From Plasmopara viticola (Eukaryota > Oomycota > Peronosporomycetes > Peronosporales > Peronosporaceae): a stretch of DNA of 64,000 nt. The stretch spans positions 434,001-498,000 of the forward strand of contig MBPM02000032.1 in assembly GCA_001695595.3 (NCBI GenBank). The letters are read 5' to 3'. Positions 1 through 12,265 of this stretch are shown piece by piece. Under the pieces are notes generated by a model. That model did not search any database. It was not told where the DNA came from and saw only the letters and a list, made by a program, of their open reading frames with translations. The number at the start of each line of letters is the position of its first letter. The stretch's first letter is position 1. The translations under genes were made by a program, and so were the position numbers.

Positions 1-80
1 GGTTCCTCTCGCAACGCGTGCTTGCTTCTGGCCAGAAAGCTCGCAACTTTCTTTCCTTCGCCGAAGGCTGTATTTTTAAC
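1..80 (-). pseudogene. WY-effector fragment cut by the left edge
   Basis: Read on the reverse strand, this stretch encodes a segment close to VASFLARSKHALREE. It matches the segment just after the DEER motif in the intact effector at 988 (VASFLAKSKLALREK). The rest of the locus lies outside the window, so it may be a divergently oriented neighbour or a short relic. The equivalent place in the second copy of the block (46790-47350) also holds a reverse-strand effector relic, which supports an ancestral head-to-head pair. Family membership is by similarity to the other genes in the window. Confidence 0.6.
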
Positions 81-956
81 TAGTTGGATAGAAGGGTGGA
101 GCCAAAGCTTGTTTTTACACATTTCTGGCTTGACAAACACGTGGAAACTCTTCTTTCGTATGGCTTATGACAGGTCTTCAAGCGCGGCTATTATTGTATA
201 TGGTACTTATACTACATTATATTGATTTAATTCTTATGACTTATTTCTTCTTAATATATTTTGTAGCAATGAACGACGTTGATATAGGGATAAGTCTCGA
301 AGCTCGATCAAATTATAATCATGAGACTTTCACTGCTGTCGCTTGTATTCGTCTTCCACTACGCAATGGGCGCAGAAAAACAATTTGCCTCTAGGATCTC
401 ACAAGATTTCACGTACCGTCGTCACCGTCGTCTTGTGAGACTGTAATCTATGTGACAAGCGGTTGACTCTTCGAAAACTGCGCTTTTCCGATGTTTGTTT
501 GCCAGAGATCTGCTCAGGCAAGTAAGGTAGGAGTGTCACGTACGCTTCGACGCACACTCGCCTAGCTTTCCCTCGCAAGGGACGCGAAGAAGCTTTGGGC
601 TAACAAGAATATTGTCGACACTCGGAATTGCCTTAGTAAGCTTGTTGTGGTCTAATCATGCAAAATGCTTTACACAAAAAGGCAGAAAGCCCTCACATTA
701 GCCACCACTGGATAGAGCAATTTGAACTCACATCAGTATGACATATCATGTGCCCTGTGTGCGCAAAGGCAAATGCGCTCGAATCTTGCTAAAGTTTTGC
801 CCTAATTTATTATCCCATCAAGGAAGTGTCAAACAGGCGTCACAAAACCGGCACGAGTCTATGGTACTATCCCGAGTCAACCATATGGCTTCCGTACTGA
901 TCCTACTTCATTAATGTGCAAATGAAGCAATCCACTAGCTCTAGTCCCGCGTTATG
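81..956. other. Effector upstream spacer, no gene
   Basis: No convincing coding region. The stretch aligns with 47365-48310 upstream of the second intact effector. It contains a partial copy of the recurrent non-coding module, recognisable by CGAAGCTCGATCAAATTAT near 297 and by the block around 330-620. The part nearest the gene is the likely promoter region of the effector at 988. Confidence 0.6.
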
Positions 957-971
957 CCTCATAACTCAAGT
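957..971 (+). promoter_or_regulatory. Initiator-like core promoter of the effector at 988
   Basis: CTCATAACTCAAG resembles the oomycete Inr/FPR core (GCTCATTYYNCAWTTT) and lies about 20 bases before the ATG at 988. The same sequence sits at the same distance before the copy at 48341, and better matches lie at similar distances before three broken paralogues. Its position favours 988 over the in-frame upstream ATG at 922 as the real start. This is inferred from motif and spacing only. Confidence 0.45.
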
Positions 972-987
972 AGCAAAGTTCCGACCC

Positions 988-2094
988 ATGCGTCTTGGCA
1001 GCGTTGCTTTCGCACTCGTAACTCTCCTCTTCCTCCTCGCAAAAGCCGACGCTTCTGCAAATGCAACAGCATCGACCACAGCCCTCGGGACTTTGCCATC
1101 CACTCGAGATCGACGTGGTACCTTGATTTCGGAACCGCCGTCTGTACGAGACGAAGAGAGAATTAATGGTAATCAAGCCGGTGGCTGGGGGGACAAAATT
1201 GCCAGTTTTCTAGCCAAGAGCAAGCTGGCGTTGCGGGAGAAATTCGATTTCTCGCTACTCAAGCTCAAAGCACTTTGGTGGAGGGTAAAAAGCGTGAGTC
1301 CAGACGTCGTTTACGTCAAGCTCAAGCTCGAGGAGAGCGACGTGGACATTCTGGAGCGTCCCACCTTTCATCTTTGGGCCAAGTACGTAGAAGAATACAA
1401 TGCAAAATATCCCGAGAACCAAGTGTCCGTCTTGCACAGGTTGCGAGAGCAATTTGGGGACAATAGATTGGCCTTGATGCTAGAATTGGCCAAGAAAGAG
1501 ACCGACAAGGCCACGAAAACTCTTGGCACGACACTGCAGATGGAATTAATGGCGTATTGGGAAGACGAGATGAGAACGAGTTTAGGCGTCGTGTTTAAAA
1601 TTTTGCAGGTTGACCAGGACAATCCGACCTTGCTTACGGGCGTTGCTCATGACGTATGGAGCTTGTATTTCAATCATGTTTACGGAATTCATTCTATGAC
1701 GCTCTTTGAGCAACTTTACGAGTGCCTCGATGAACCGAGTTTGTCTATGGTACTAGTTACGGCAAAAGAGTCCAAGAAGACAAGAACGCTGGCGACAGAT
1801 CTTCAACGCCAATTACGCGACGTCTGGTTGGAAAGGTCAGAGGAGCCGGAGCTTGTGTTTCGTCATTTATTGCTTGACGAACACCCTAATCGTCTTCTCG
1901 ATCGGCCCGAAATGAAAGTATGGATGGGGTATGTGAAAAAGTATGAAGCAAAGACAAAAAAGCGTGTGGATCTCAAAGGGGTGCTTCAGCGCTACTACAA
2001 GCGAAAGCGCATTAAAATTATTATCAATTCTGCCACGACGACTTACGGAAAGCATTTGGCGAAAAGAATAGAGACCCCACCAGCTACAAATTAG
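988..2094 (+). CDS. Secreted WY-domain effector with DEER motif, intact
   Basis: A 368-residue protein, probably a host-translocated virulence effector of the oomycete RXLR/WY superfamily. Residues 1-22 form a clear signal peptide (MRLGSVAFALVTLLFLLAKA) followed by DASANATAS. There is no canonical RxLR; the usual place reads RRGTLISEPP, followed by DEER at residues 55-58. Three WY/LWY-like modules start near W97, W191 and W280. Each has a Trp, then a P..V/F..L.L stretch, then an L...P....W..Y stretch. The reading frame also opens upstream (ATG at 922), but the signal peptide, the paralogues and the Inr-like site favour 988. No intron is needed. The closest relative is the gene at 48341. Host target unknown. 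Confidence 0.88.
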   Translation: MRLGSVAFALVTLLFLLAKADASANATASTTALGTLPSTRDRRGTLISEPPSVRDEERINGNQAGGWGDKIASFLAKSKLALREKFDFSLLKLKALWWRVKSVSPDVVYVKLKLEESDVDILERPTFHLWAKYVEEYNAKYPENQVSVLHRLREQFGDNRLALMLELAKKETDKATKTLGTTLQMELMAYWEDEMRTSLGVVFKILQVDQDNPTLLTGVAHDVWSLYFNHVYGIHSMTLFEQLYECLDEPSLSMVLVTAKESKKTRTLATDLQRQLRDVWLERSEEPELVFRHLLLDEHPNRLLDRPEMKVWMGYVKKYEAKTKKRVDLKGVLQRYYKRKRIKIIINSATTTYGKHLAKRIETPPATN

Positions 2095-2184
2095 CAATTG
2101 CAAGTAAGTCGTTGCAATTTTAGCGTTGTAAGACTGATAGGATTAATGGCGTGATGAATGAAGCAGTTTATGGCAAGTACGTAT

Positions 2185-2488
2185 TGTATTGTATTGTATT
2201 ACGTTATCGCGTTGCCAAGCTATGCACGTGCTAGGCTCAGTCTGGCTAGTCCACGGCATAGAGTGGTGTCCGCACACGTCGGGTCTCATTCGGCGGGCAG
2301 TGCAGCCAGCACCGAGGTCGTGAGGGTCTTCCATTATTTTGTTTAGCTCTGACTTGGTAAGAGCCCAGGTGGCGCCCTGGTGCTGGAGACCGTCGCGTCG
2401 AGGGTGAGACTCGTAAGAGACCTGCAGTTGCCCGCGAGCACCTGCCCGAAGCACGCTAGCATTTAGCCCCCGCGCTTAGAAGGAGGGC
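2185..2488 (-). mobile_element. SINE-like retroelement, copy 1
   Basis: A 304-bp element on the reverse strand ending in a TATTG/ATTAC repeat tail (2185-2205). It is flanked by a 12-bp direct repeat GCAAGTACGTAT (2173-2184 and 2489-2500). The second copy of this block, near 49530-49550, has only one GCAAGTACGTAT and no element, so it is a clean empty site. The 5' end is slightly truncated compared with the copy at 36994. The last 150 bases or so are shared with the LINE-derived element at 58791. The element lies about 90 bp past the effector stop codon. Confidence 0.85.
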
Positions 2489-2500
2489 GCAAGTACGTAT

Positions 2501-5500
2501 GTAAGTTAAGTCATTTAGGCAATGTCCTAAATCTGGTGACCTTTACATTAGAGTCAGTTGACTTTTGCTCTATAGATCATATGATTAATACTGTATTGTT
2601 TGCAGCACAGCATATTAACATAATTTATGTCCCAACTTCGTCGATAAGGTAATTGTCCGAATATTGAAGAGCCGCGAAGCTCGATCGAATTATTTACATA
2701 CGGAAATATGGTGGCCTAGAGTTGAAGTCAGATTTTTTTTACTGATCATGTGGTTCTTATATTCTCTTGCAGCACACCACGTCAAGTTAATGTATATCGA
2801 TATGGCTGTTAAAATGTCAATTCGTCCTTTTTTTTAAAGTCTACTTCTTCGCCTTGTTTCAGTATCATTAGTAACATTTAGCGACGTTTAGCTTTACATT
2901 ACGATCCAGTTCCACAAGTACTTCAACGTAGTAATTAGAGTGCCGCGAAAGGTTGATTTTAAAGCTCAGCCATAATATCACCACGAGACTTCAGCTGTGG
3001 TTGCCTCCCACAACGCAATCGGAGCGGAAAAGTAGTCATCATTAAAACATCTTTTTCCTAGTACGTTCACGTACTGACGCCTGGCGAGATCGAAAGCTGC
3101 ACTCCCCATAATTCGTTCGCCAGACATTCCCACAGGTGAGAAAGGCTCTTGAAGAGTCTTTAGCTTTACTGTGGAGGTGCGCCTATCATTTTTTCTCGTT
3201 CAGTGGTCCACAAGCGCCACCACCTTTGAAACGTGACTATAACGAGGAGTATCACAAGCGCTCGGGCAAGTAATTTCCAGGTTTCATTCGGTAAAGCTGC
3301 GAAGAAGTCTTGTGCTACCAATAACATTGTCAATCAACCCAAAAGATTAAAAAAACCGTTTTACCATGCAGAATGCTGTATATTAGAAGACATAGAAAGC
3401 TATGCTTTTGATGACATAGACTCGACCCGGAATGCCCTTGTTATGTCGGCTCCCTCAAAATTGTCAAGCGATATGAGAGATGGGGTAAGATGACTACAAA
3501 CGTGGTAAAATCTTAGAATGGCTCCTTTTGGCGATGTCACCAACAGCTAAAAGCTATGTGACTCACCCGCAGCCAGGTGATGACGCAAGCCACTGTCCCG
3601 TGAGAGGTATATTTACTCTCTTGACAACAAATCCAATGTTGAAGGGGAGGACACCTTGAAAAGATACTACTTAGTAGATGTAGACCAACGATGCTGACAA
3701 ATTGCTCATCTGCTTCATGCCGCGAGCTTGAACGACATTTCGTTCAAGAAAACCCATTGTTTCAGCACAGCCTTACGGTGGGTATGCGCGTAGTTCTGAC
3801 GCCGCTTATACTTCTTTTAAGATTTTAATTGAGACTTATAAAAAGCCTTAACGTGCACCCTAATTGGGGTACTTACCAGCTATACCACCACTGTTCATTT
3901 CGAATATCTATGGTAAGATTGGGCGAGGGTGGTATGGTAAAGAAGCGAGTGCAGAGTCAGGGGCCAAAAAGGAATTTGTCAAAGCTTTTTCTTTATGATA
4001 CTCGTAATTTCTTGTATAAATTCTGACTCAGGTCCGTTAAGATATTTAAATCCCAGACACCATTGGCCATCAGGCTATCTGACTTACCGCAAAACAAAAT
4101 GAATACACCCCTGAGGTGTGACGCGGACCAAGCTTTGCAGAGCTTAATGTTAAAGTTACAAGTCGGTCGAATTTAGCTCTAGAAAACTTTGGGCTAAAAA
4201 GCGCACATCGTGCGCTCAAGTATCTATTCAGCACTTGCTGCGTACTATAAGTGCCTTGGAAGAATTTAAGACAAGACGTGTAGGGAAGCCTTGGCTAGAT
4301 ATACTTACGTGCAAAATTTAGGCATGCACGTGGACTCACTGAGAAACACTTGTCGCGGACAGCATTTGCTGTTTGTTATGTGGTAGAGAGTCGGTCAAAA
4401 GCGAGTCAAAAGCCGAACATAGTTTGCTGAAAGAATCACTGTGTAGCATTGCGGCATTACTGAACGTCAGCATGTCGGTACAATAATGCCGAATATATTT
4501 GGCAAAATCAGCACTTCCAAAGCCATACGTCCCTTTGGTATACCTTAAAGTAGGGCAGCAGCGCAATATGCTTATTGAGCAGAGCAGGGTGTCTCTTAGT
4601 AAACAGAGGGGTATAAAGTATACATGATAGACATAGCGCTCAGTTATTTTGCAGCTCGAAGGCATAACAATCTCGTGCTTATTCCACAAGAAGAATCTCT
4701 GCGTGAGTCGAACGGGATACCCAAAACGGAACATACATCGCCAAAGTGGTCGTCATTCGACCCTCAGAGGAGATCCGGGATTGTCTTCTTTTAAAGCTAG
4801 ATCGGATGACAAGAAGATATCATCAAATACTCAAATTTGATACTTGATTCAACAGGATCCATCTGTCTCGTATTCTGACCGGTAATTTGTTTTTATAAGC
4901 ACCCAAATCAACGTAACCACCTCAAAACAGTGATCATCACGAAATTGATTTGGATGTTATAAAAAAATACTACGAAGCACGGAAGTGACATTTATCTAAG
5001 AAGGGAGACTTCATCAACGTAAACTTCTGTTCTCATAATGAAGAAAAATAAATTTGAGTGAACAAGTCTTCTCATTCCACGCCAATATTCTGTGGCAGAA
5101 AGCTTTATGGCACTTGTCGCTCTAATGAATTAAGTTCGGTTTTTATCCCGATACTGTCGCGAACTTTGAGAAAGGCTCGATACAAATCAACCGAATAAGG
5201 TGTTTAATGTACAGCGCACTCTACCCAGTCCATGTATTTGATCAGGCCATTTCATGAGTGAGTAACGTACCACTGAACGCGATCAGCATTCCGTGCGTCT
5301 TTCTTCAATGTTAATAATAAAGAGCCGCGAAGATCTGGTCTCGAAGCTCGATCAAATTATCTGCATGAGCTAATTTGGTGGCCTATATATTAAAGTCATT
5401 TTTTTACTGATCATGTGGTACTTGTAATATTTTTTTGCAAAAAAAACTATCTTTGTAGGAAGCTCCTATAATGAAACCCCTTCTGCCCAGAGCTTAACCT

Positions 5501-8500
5501 CCTCTCTTTGTAAGCACAGCTTTATATCTTCAGCCACCACTCCTTCTATAAAGCGCCGGTAGACATTCTCAATAACACCAATTTCTCTGACATTCATTCA
5601 CATTCATTTTCAATTTTTGGACAATGATCTGATCTGGAATACGCGCCATGTGCTGTCTTGCATAATATTCTACTGAAATTAAGTCTACTTTCTTTGCGTA
5701 TAAAGAGTGTTTGGTTGGAGAAAGTATGGTTGGCATTACTTACTTATAGTTCCGCCAACGGAGATGCATTCTCACCCGACCCACCTGATGAAAGACCAAC
5801 TCCCAAAAGTTTTGTCGTAAAAGTCATACATCTCTTGGGATGCTTGATAGATAGATATGCTTGTTGCATCCATCATCTCGGAGGCAAAAACGGCAAACTC
5901 TATTCGCTCGTGAGTTTTGTAATGCCGCAATATGCTTGCATAGAGATGGCTCTTCACGCCTGGAACACTGTGCAACGTAAACACAGGGCGACCACGAGCT
6001 TGTGCCGTACTCGGTTCCTGTACTGCTGAGCTGACTGTATAAATAAATGGTCCTTGGTCAAATATTCATTGACTTCTTTGGTAAAGTGGCGTTTCCTTGT
6101 ATCGCTGAGTTTCCACTCCCTCTCGAAACAAAGAAATTGGCAGCTGTGAAAGGACCATCGTTTGCAATTGCTGTAAATACCAACGGTGATTTTAATTCGC
6201 ATTACTAACGGAATACAGGCGCCATGTCTGCGGCAGAGCTTGTGCTCGCGCGGGAGTTCTATGGCGTGAGAAGCGTGCGTGCATGCTCTCTGAAGGCCTA
6301 CTCGTCGTCCAAGCTGTATTTTCATGCATACTATGGCAGAAAATGTGAGCTAATACACAGGGGGGGAACCCACGACAAAATGCACCCTTACCTGAAATAA
6401 CGCGAACGATGACACTTTTTGGACGACGCCAGACCAAAATGCTGCTTGCAAACAAAGTGGCACACTCAGCCTTTCTTTGGCAAGATTTTACCGTCCACTC
6501 GTAGTGATTAGCAGCAACTTTGATGACACAACTTTCAGGTCAGTTGTTGCGTCTGCCATCAATTGTCCAAACAGCAAGGCTTCTTTCTACCCATAAGTGG
6601 ACCGCATGCCTGTAGTGGGCAACGTAGCTGGTTCATGCAAAGGCTAATTGCTCTTTGTGCGTAAGCCGCAATAATGTTTTTTGGCCTTGGTCCAGTGAGC
6701 GTCTCGATCGTCTTCATTAATTGAGTTACATCAGCTCAACCATAGTTTTCAAAATGCTTTGTAGTCTTTACTCGTAAAAGTACTCGTTGCATTCTGGGGA
6801 GTTTTTTTACATGCTAAAGTCAGATATAATTGATGAGTTCAGCAATGTCGTTAAAATACCAAACTTTGAGCAAGTTCCCGGCCAACTAATTTTGTAAACA
6901 TCTGCCCGTTTAACATCGAGAAAAAATTATAAAAAGAAGAAATGGTCAATAGCCCAGCTATAGTCCAATCCTTTCTTTGCTGAAAAGCCTATTCAATAGA
7001 AAAAAAGCACATAATTAGCTTTTTAACAGCCAGTAGAGACCCTATTTGGCGTACCTATTGATTTTCTATGCTTAATCTATGAGGAGAGCTGTGTTTGTAC
7101 AGAAGTTCGCGCCACGAAATTGCCGTACTTGGCGCTTTGAACAAACATTGGAGCCTATGCTCTGTACTTTATCATATTCCTTATTTGCTTCTCATTGTTT
7201 CAGCAACGCTTTACTTGGACTTCGCCCTTTCAACCTTTCCTGGTTTAGTCTAAACGACATGTTTTATCAAAAAAGTGCGAGCGAATCGTTGTGCAACCTT
7301 TGTCTTGCGTTGTTAAAATCGTTTTTGAATACGAGCCAGGTAGGATCCTATTCATGTGGTGCGGCAAGGATAATAAGAGGGTGTTTGCCAGCTTTGGTCA
7401 TCGTACCAATGATGGTCGACTTTGGTTCCAGCGCCTGGTTTGCCGCATAGGCTGTCGGCCTTATGTCCATGTCAATTTACGTTCCGTAGCTACCACATTG
7501 CTGCAAGACGCGCTCCACAACAGCTAGCCATCGACAGCTTGTTGTGAACTAATTCAGCACCGTATGCATTACCCTTTTTCTCGTAACAACCACTTCAAAA
7601 GCATCCGATCTAGGCCTTTCCCGATTAATCTATTTTGCTTTTCTGGTCCTACTAATTCTCACAGCAAAGCCGTTCAATTTGTTAAAAGCCTGAAAAAAGC
7701 GTCTCACATCTTGAAAAATCGCTTTGATGGTGTTTACTTAATAAAGCAATGACAAATAGTCTGAGGAATTGGTGATAGTAGGAATGTCCACCAGAAGAAG
7801 CGGTCGCTGGATATAGAACTTTAGTTTATTGGTCAGCATAGAGAGGGGGGGGTAGCCTTAGGCAGAGGGGGGTGTAGCTATAGGCGCTTTCTCTGAATAT
7901 CGTCATTTTCTCTATTATATCAACATCGTCTTTTCAAAGTCTACGAGCTCGCCTTAATTTAGTAGGTTTTGCAACATTTGGCCAGCTTTGTCTTGTTATT
8001 GGCTCTACTAAGTCCGGTTTTAACGAGTACTAGCATATTAAGTAAAAACCTACGCTCAGTCGAAATAACACCACAACAGTCAGCTGCTGTCGTTTGTATC
8101 CGCCTTGTACTACGCAAAAAGTGCAATAAATGATATGTCGTAACAAAGGACCTCATTTTCCGGAACGTCCACGTACCGAAGTCATGTGAGATCAACAATC
8201 TGTATGAAACTGTTGTCTTTACGAAGGCTGCTTTCACACACCTCTTTGCCAGGCACAAGAAAGCCTCAAAAAGAGCCTTAAACTCCACCATGGAGGTGCG
8301 CCTATCATTCTTCCTCGTTTGGTGGTCCACATGCGTCTCCACTTTTGAGCAATGACTATGGTGAGGAGTGCCACGTGTGCTCCGGTGCAAAATTCCAAGT
8401 TTTTACTCGCTGTGGCTCCAAAGAAGCCTTGGGCTAGCAATGACATTGTCGATCAATCTCATAATTAAAGCGCAAGGCCAAAGACGACAAAGTCGGTATA

Positions 8501-11500
8501 TTCCTGGATGAATTCTGTTCCCGAGGTAATTAGCACAGAGCTATGTGACTCGTATCGACGCAAGTCGCCGTCTCGTGAGAATCCACTCAATGTCTTGACG
8601 ACAAATCTGTACCCTGGGAAAGGATACCACCCAGTCAATGTAGGTCATTGTGCTAAGCAGTGTACTATCTGATTCGAGGGCTGCAAGGACCAAGTATCCA
8701 TGATCGCCACTTTATTTGAAAGGATTAATTGGTCCATCGCAACCTTACGGCGGATCTGAGCGTATGTCTTGCGCAGTACAAAAAAGCTTTCACTTAATAT
8801 CGTAAAAAGCCTGTAGCTACGTCCGGAAATAGTCTCTTGAGTTCTTCCAAGCGCTGGATTAATACGCGTCAAATCAAAAATCTAATTTGCGACTTAGTGA
8901 ACTCCCTTTCAGGCGGGATCTGAAAGAAACAATTTACAGAGCCAGGCCATAGAGCAGCCTAATACTACGAGGTCAGCCTTAGTATAAATTCTATGTATAC
9001 CTCAGAGCTCCTGGTCAACAAAGGCAAATTTGTCAATGCTTTGTTTCGATGATACTCGATTCTTTATGGACTTTTCTGCGTTGAGTGCGTCAAGATGTAT
9101 GCAACCAAAAATTTTTTGGTGAACCGGCTACTTCTAAATAAAGTGGAGACTTTACAGCATATATAAGGTGTGAGCCAGATTAAAATTATAGGTTGATAAA
9201 GTCTGGCCCTGAAAAGCTCCGGTCTTAATGTCTCAGATCGTGCGCACGAGCCTGACTATAAACCTTTAAAGCATTCTTTAAGAATTAAAAAAAACGATGA
9301 ACGATAGATGTCGACTCACAAGCGTCAATTGAATACTTAAAACGTTGCCGTCGAGCTCGTCATATGCTGAGGGTTTTTGGGACATCAAATGAAAGTATTA
9401 CTATTTACTTTAAGATAAAACCGTAAAGTTTCTCAAGTTTGACAGCGTCGAGCCTTGAGCATAGGTACGAAGTATGACTCTGCCATAAACCCGAATCGAG
9501 TGCCATTGGCATCGATTTTTCTGCAGGCTTAATGAGCCATTGGCCCATCTTGGGTAGCAAGCAGAAACGCCTCTGGCTCGGATGGTCAATGTACTGAGTA
9601 TTGGAATGAAAGAGATGAACACTATTGGTCACGAAAAGGAAAAAGAAATGAAGTGTTACCTTTGGATAGCGCGGAAAGCTACGTAAGAACTGGGGCAGTG
9701 CTCTTCTGTAGTATCACTCGTTACCTCCCATAAGTGGCATAGGCGGCTTTGAGTTGAGACAATAGTGCATAGGCCTTACGACTGCACGTTGAGTGGCATG
9801 CGAATACCTGGATTTTTTTTTGACAATCAGGACTTGCTGCCCACCATAAGTAACTCTAAAGACTTTTGCTAAGGCATCAAGGGAAAGCCTTGTAGATGCA
9901 CGCGGATCTGAAGATTACACACTGAGCAACCCCGAATTCGCTGTAAATTGTGCGAAGTATTTTCACCTAATGTTTGACGGGCAAAAATTTTAGGCGTGCA
10001 CGTGGACTTACTGAGAAATGGTTGTAGTGGACAGCATTTCATCCGGTATATAGTCGGTCAAATTCTGAGTCTTCCCCTTTTCGATGCGCCTACAGATGAA
10101 AGTTATTCGGAGCGGATCACTGCGTATTTTGCTGCATTGATGGAAATCACCATGTCGGTACAATGGTGCCGAGCCAATTACGGCAAAATTAACGCTTTAA
10201 AAGCCACAAGTCACTATGGAGGCAAAGTGCACTTGAAAAGAAAGACAGCAACGCAAGGTGCCTATTTAGGAGAAGCGTCTCGTAATGCACAGAAGGGACA
10301 GGAGTAGATCTAAAAGCCACTAGCGTTTAACTATATTAAAAGGGAGAGGCCAGTATAGCTTAAAGACATATTTCACATCGGGCATATCCCACACGTGAAT
10401 TCTTTGCTTGAGATGGAAAAGCTATCCACGGCTTAGCTTAAAATGTACTATGAGCTTATGGCATTGCCGAAGTGGTAGTCATTCGACCTACATAGGACAT
10501 TCGTGTCGTACTTTTGCTTGCTCAAATTGCGTGAAAAACCACTTAATACTCAAAAAAAATCCTTGCATAATCTGTTACGTATCATTAAGTAAGGTATGTT
10601 TTTAAGAGCCCCTTCGTCAGCGTTACCATCTTAAGAAAGTAAGCGGTATAAAACTGACTTGGTTCCATGAACAAATACCGCGTAGCATGGCAGTAACATT
10701 TACATTGAAGAGGGTGTGGCCTTATCAACATTAGCGTCCGTGAAACTCACGAGGAGAAGTAGTTTTAGGCGAGCAAGTCTTTTCGTTTGATGACGATACT
10801 TTGTGGCATAAGACTTCATGGCACTTGTCGCATCGTGAACACTTGTGAGCTAAGTTTGCCTTCATCCCATACTTATTTTAGAGAGGGCGCGATGCAAAGC
10901 AACAGGGTGGGATGTATTATGTACAGCGTGTTCGACTTAGTCGATGTATATTATCCCATGGAAGAGTGCCATTGACTACGGTCAGCACTCCGTGCGTCTT
11001 GCTCTGGGAGTATATTGTCATGTCTTTAGACCAATCAAATGCGTCTGCAGGCTTTGTAAGGCGTATGTACCAACCTGTTCAAAGTTATCGCTTCTAAAGA
11101 CATACAGAGCACAGAAAGAGAGGTAGATATCGTAGACGCTTAATCTACCTTGTACTTCTAGATCTTTTTACCCTATTAAATCGTAATATTCGTATTGAAA
11201 TCATGAGCACTTTCCCGACAATATTAGAAAAAAATCTTAGTACACAAAAAGCTTTCGATTCGTCATCAAAATAAAGGTCAATTACTGCGAGATTTACCAA
11301 TCTTACGTTAGTGAGACGGTTGCGAGTACTGCGCAAAAGAATACGATTTGCAGCTCATGTCTCTCTTTTGGAAGCTTACCAATCGTTTTTTTTTTTAGAG
11401 TCAATGGGCGCAGACATAGCCGTACATACATTTGCGCAGGCAAACTGAAGGGTGTCACTCTTGTCACTGTCGTCGTCTTGTCTAATTTAATGTTATCAGT

Positions 11501-11516
11501 GTTTCTATGTCTTTTG
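2501..11516. repeat. Non-coding spacer of copy A, built of recurrent modules
   Basis: About 9 kb with no convincing gene. It aligns from end to end with 49547-58637. Two internal stretches, about 2940-5330 and 8030-11000, are themselves diverged copies of one module. Both contain the block around GGTGCGCCTATCAT, the block around CATTTGCTG or CATTTCATC after a conserved ACTGAGAAA, and a GTCAGCACTCCGTGCGTCTT-type end. Open frames here are short, are not conserved in frame between copies, and match nothing I recognise. G-runs at 7847-7853 and 7867-7872 are kept in the other copy. Confidence 0.6.
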
Positions 11517-11521
11517 AAAAT

Positions 11522-11669
11522 TGTTGAGAAGATGGCAAAAACCGAAATGATAATATCTTTAACTTGACCAATTAACGGCTATCATATGAAATTGCTAACT
11601 GTGACGTACTTGTGAATACTGTGACGCCGTCCACCTGTTCAACATGCATTCAGCGATGTAATTTTAACA
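11522..11669 (-). repeat. 3' LTR of the decayed copia element
   Basis: Starts TGTTGAGAAGATGG and ends TTTTAACA on the plus strand. It pairs with 15783-15928. The RNase H reading frame of the element runs into it and ends at 11639. Confidence 0.88.
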
Positions 11670-12217
11670 CTCATACTCACCGCTAATGCTGTGTGTCCTT
11701 TGTAGGCTTCGCGCAAATACTTCAGCATCTTGGTTCCAAGCGCCTTGGTTACCTTATCTGCAAGCCGACTCTTCGAATCAATGTAGCCAATCTTGAGTAA
11801 TGCATGCTGAACATTCTCCCGAATAAAGTGATGTCTGATGTCCACGTAATTTTTACGTGCGTGGTAGCCCGCGTTGTTTGTCAAAGCTATCGCACCTTGA
11901 TTAGCTTCCCATCTTTGCGTGCCTCGCACTTGTTCTTGACCCATGTCCTTCAGCATTGCGCGCGTCCAAAGTACTTCTTGTGTGCACAAGCTTAGCGCCA
12001 TATACTCTGCTTCTGCGGAACTTAGTGCGACAGTTCTCTGATACTTGAACTTGAACACAACCAAAGCCTTTCCAATGTTGATCAGCACACTTGAGACAGA
12101 CCGTCTGTCATCGGTGTTGCTACCCCAGTCAGCATCCGAAAAAGCTTCACCAATCACCTTTCCAATCCCTCTTTGGTAAACGATCCCATGATGACGTGTC
12201 GTATTTAAGTAGCGCAA
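11639..12217 (-). pseudogene. Copia RNase H region
   Basis: A reverse-strand open stretch with copia RNase H signatures: FSDADWGSN, LSSAEAEYMALS, then HARKNYVDIRHHFIREN and a DSKSRLADKVTKALG segment. These correspond to the D...E...D core and C-terminal part of copia RNase H, which removes the RNA strand during reverse transcription. It is the end of a once continuous Pol and is separated from the RT part by frame breaks. Confidence 0.85.
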
Positions 12218-12265
12218 TACACGGATTGCGGCGTTCCAATGTGGTTACCCCGGATTCTCGAGAAA

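Noticed and set aside
5467..5600. Reverse-strand reading with a protein-like end (RFIEGVVAEDIKLCLQREEV), partly kept at 52530-52650
   Set aside because: Only about 35 residues. It is frameshifted upstream and has a stop in copy B, and I recognise no family. It may be a very old gene relic, but the evidence is too thin for a feature.
7843..7886. G-rich stretch (G-runs at 7847-7853 and 7867-7872, conserved near 54948-54975) as a G-quadruplex
   Set aside because: Only two long G-runs with a long gap; not enough for a confident quadruplex.
11145..11336. Reverse-strand frame conserved at 58210-58467
   Set aside because: Conserved only as part of the A/B duplication. The frame differs in length and shows no motif.
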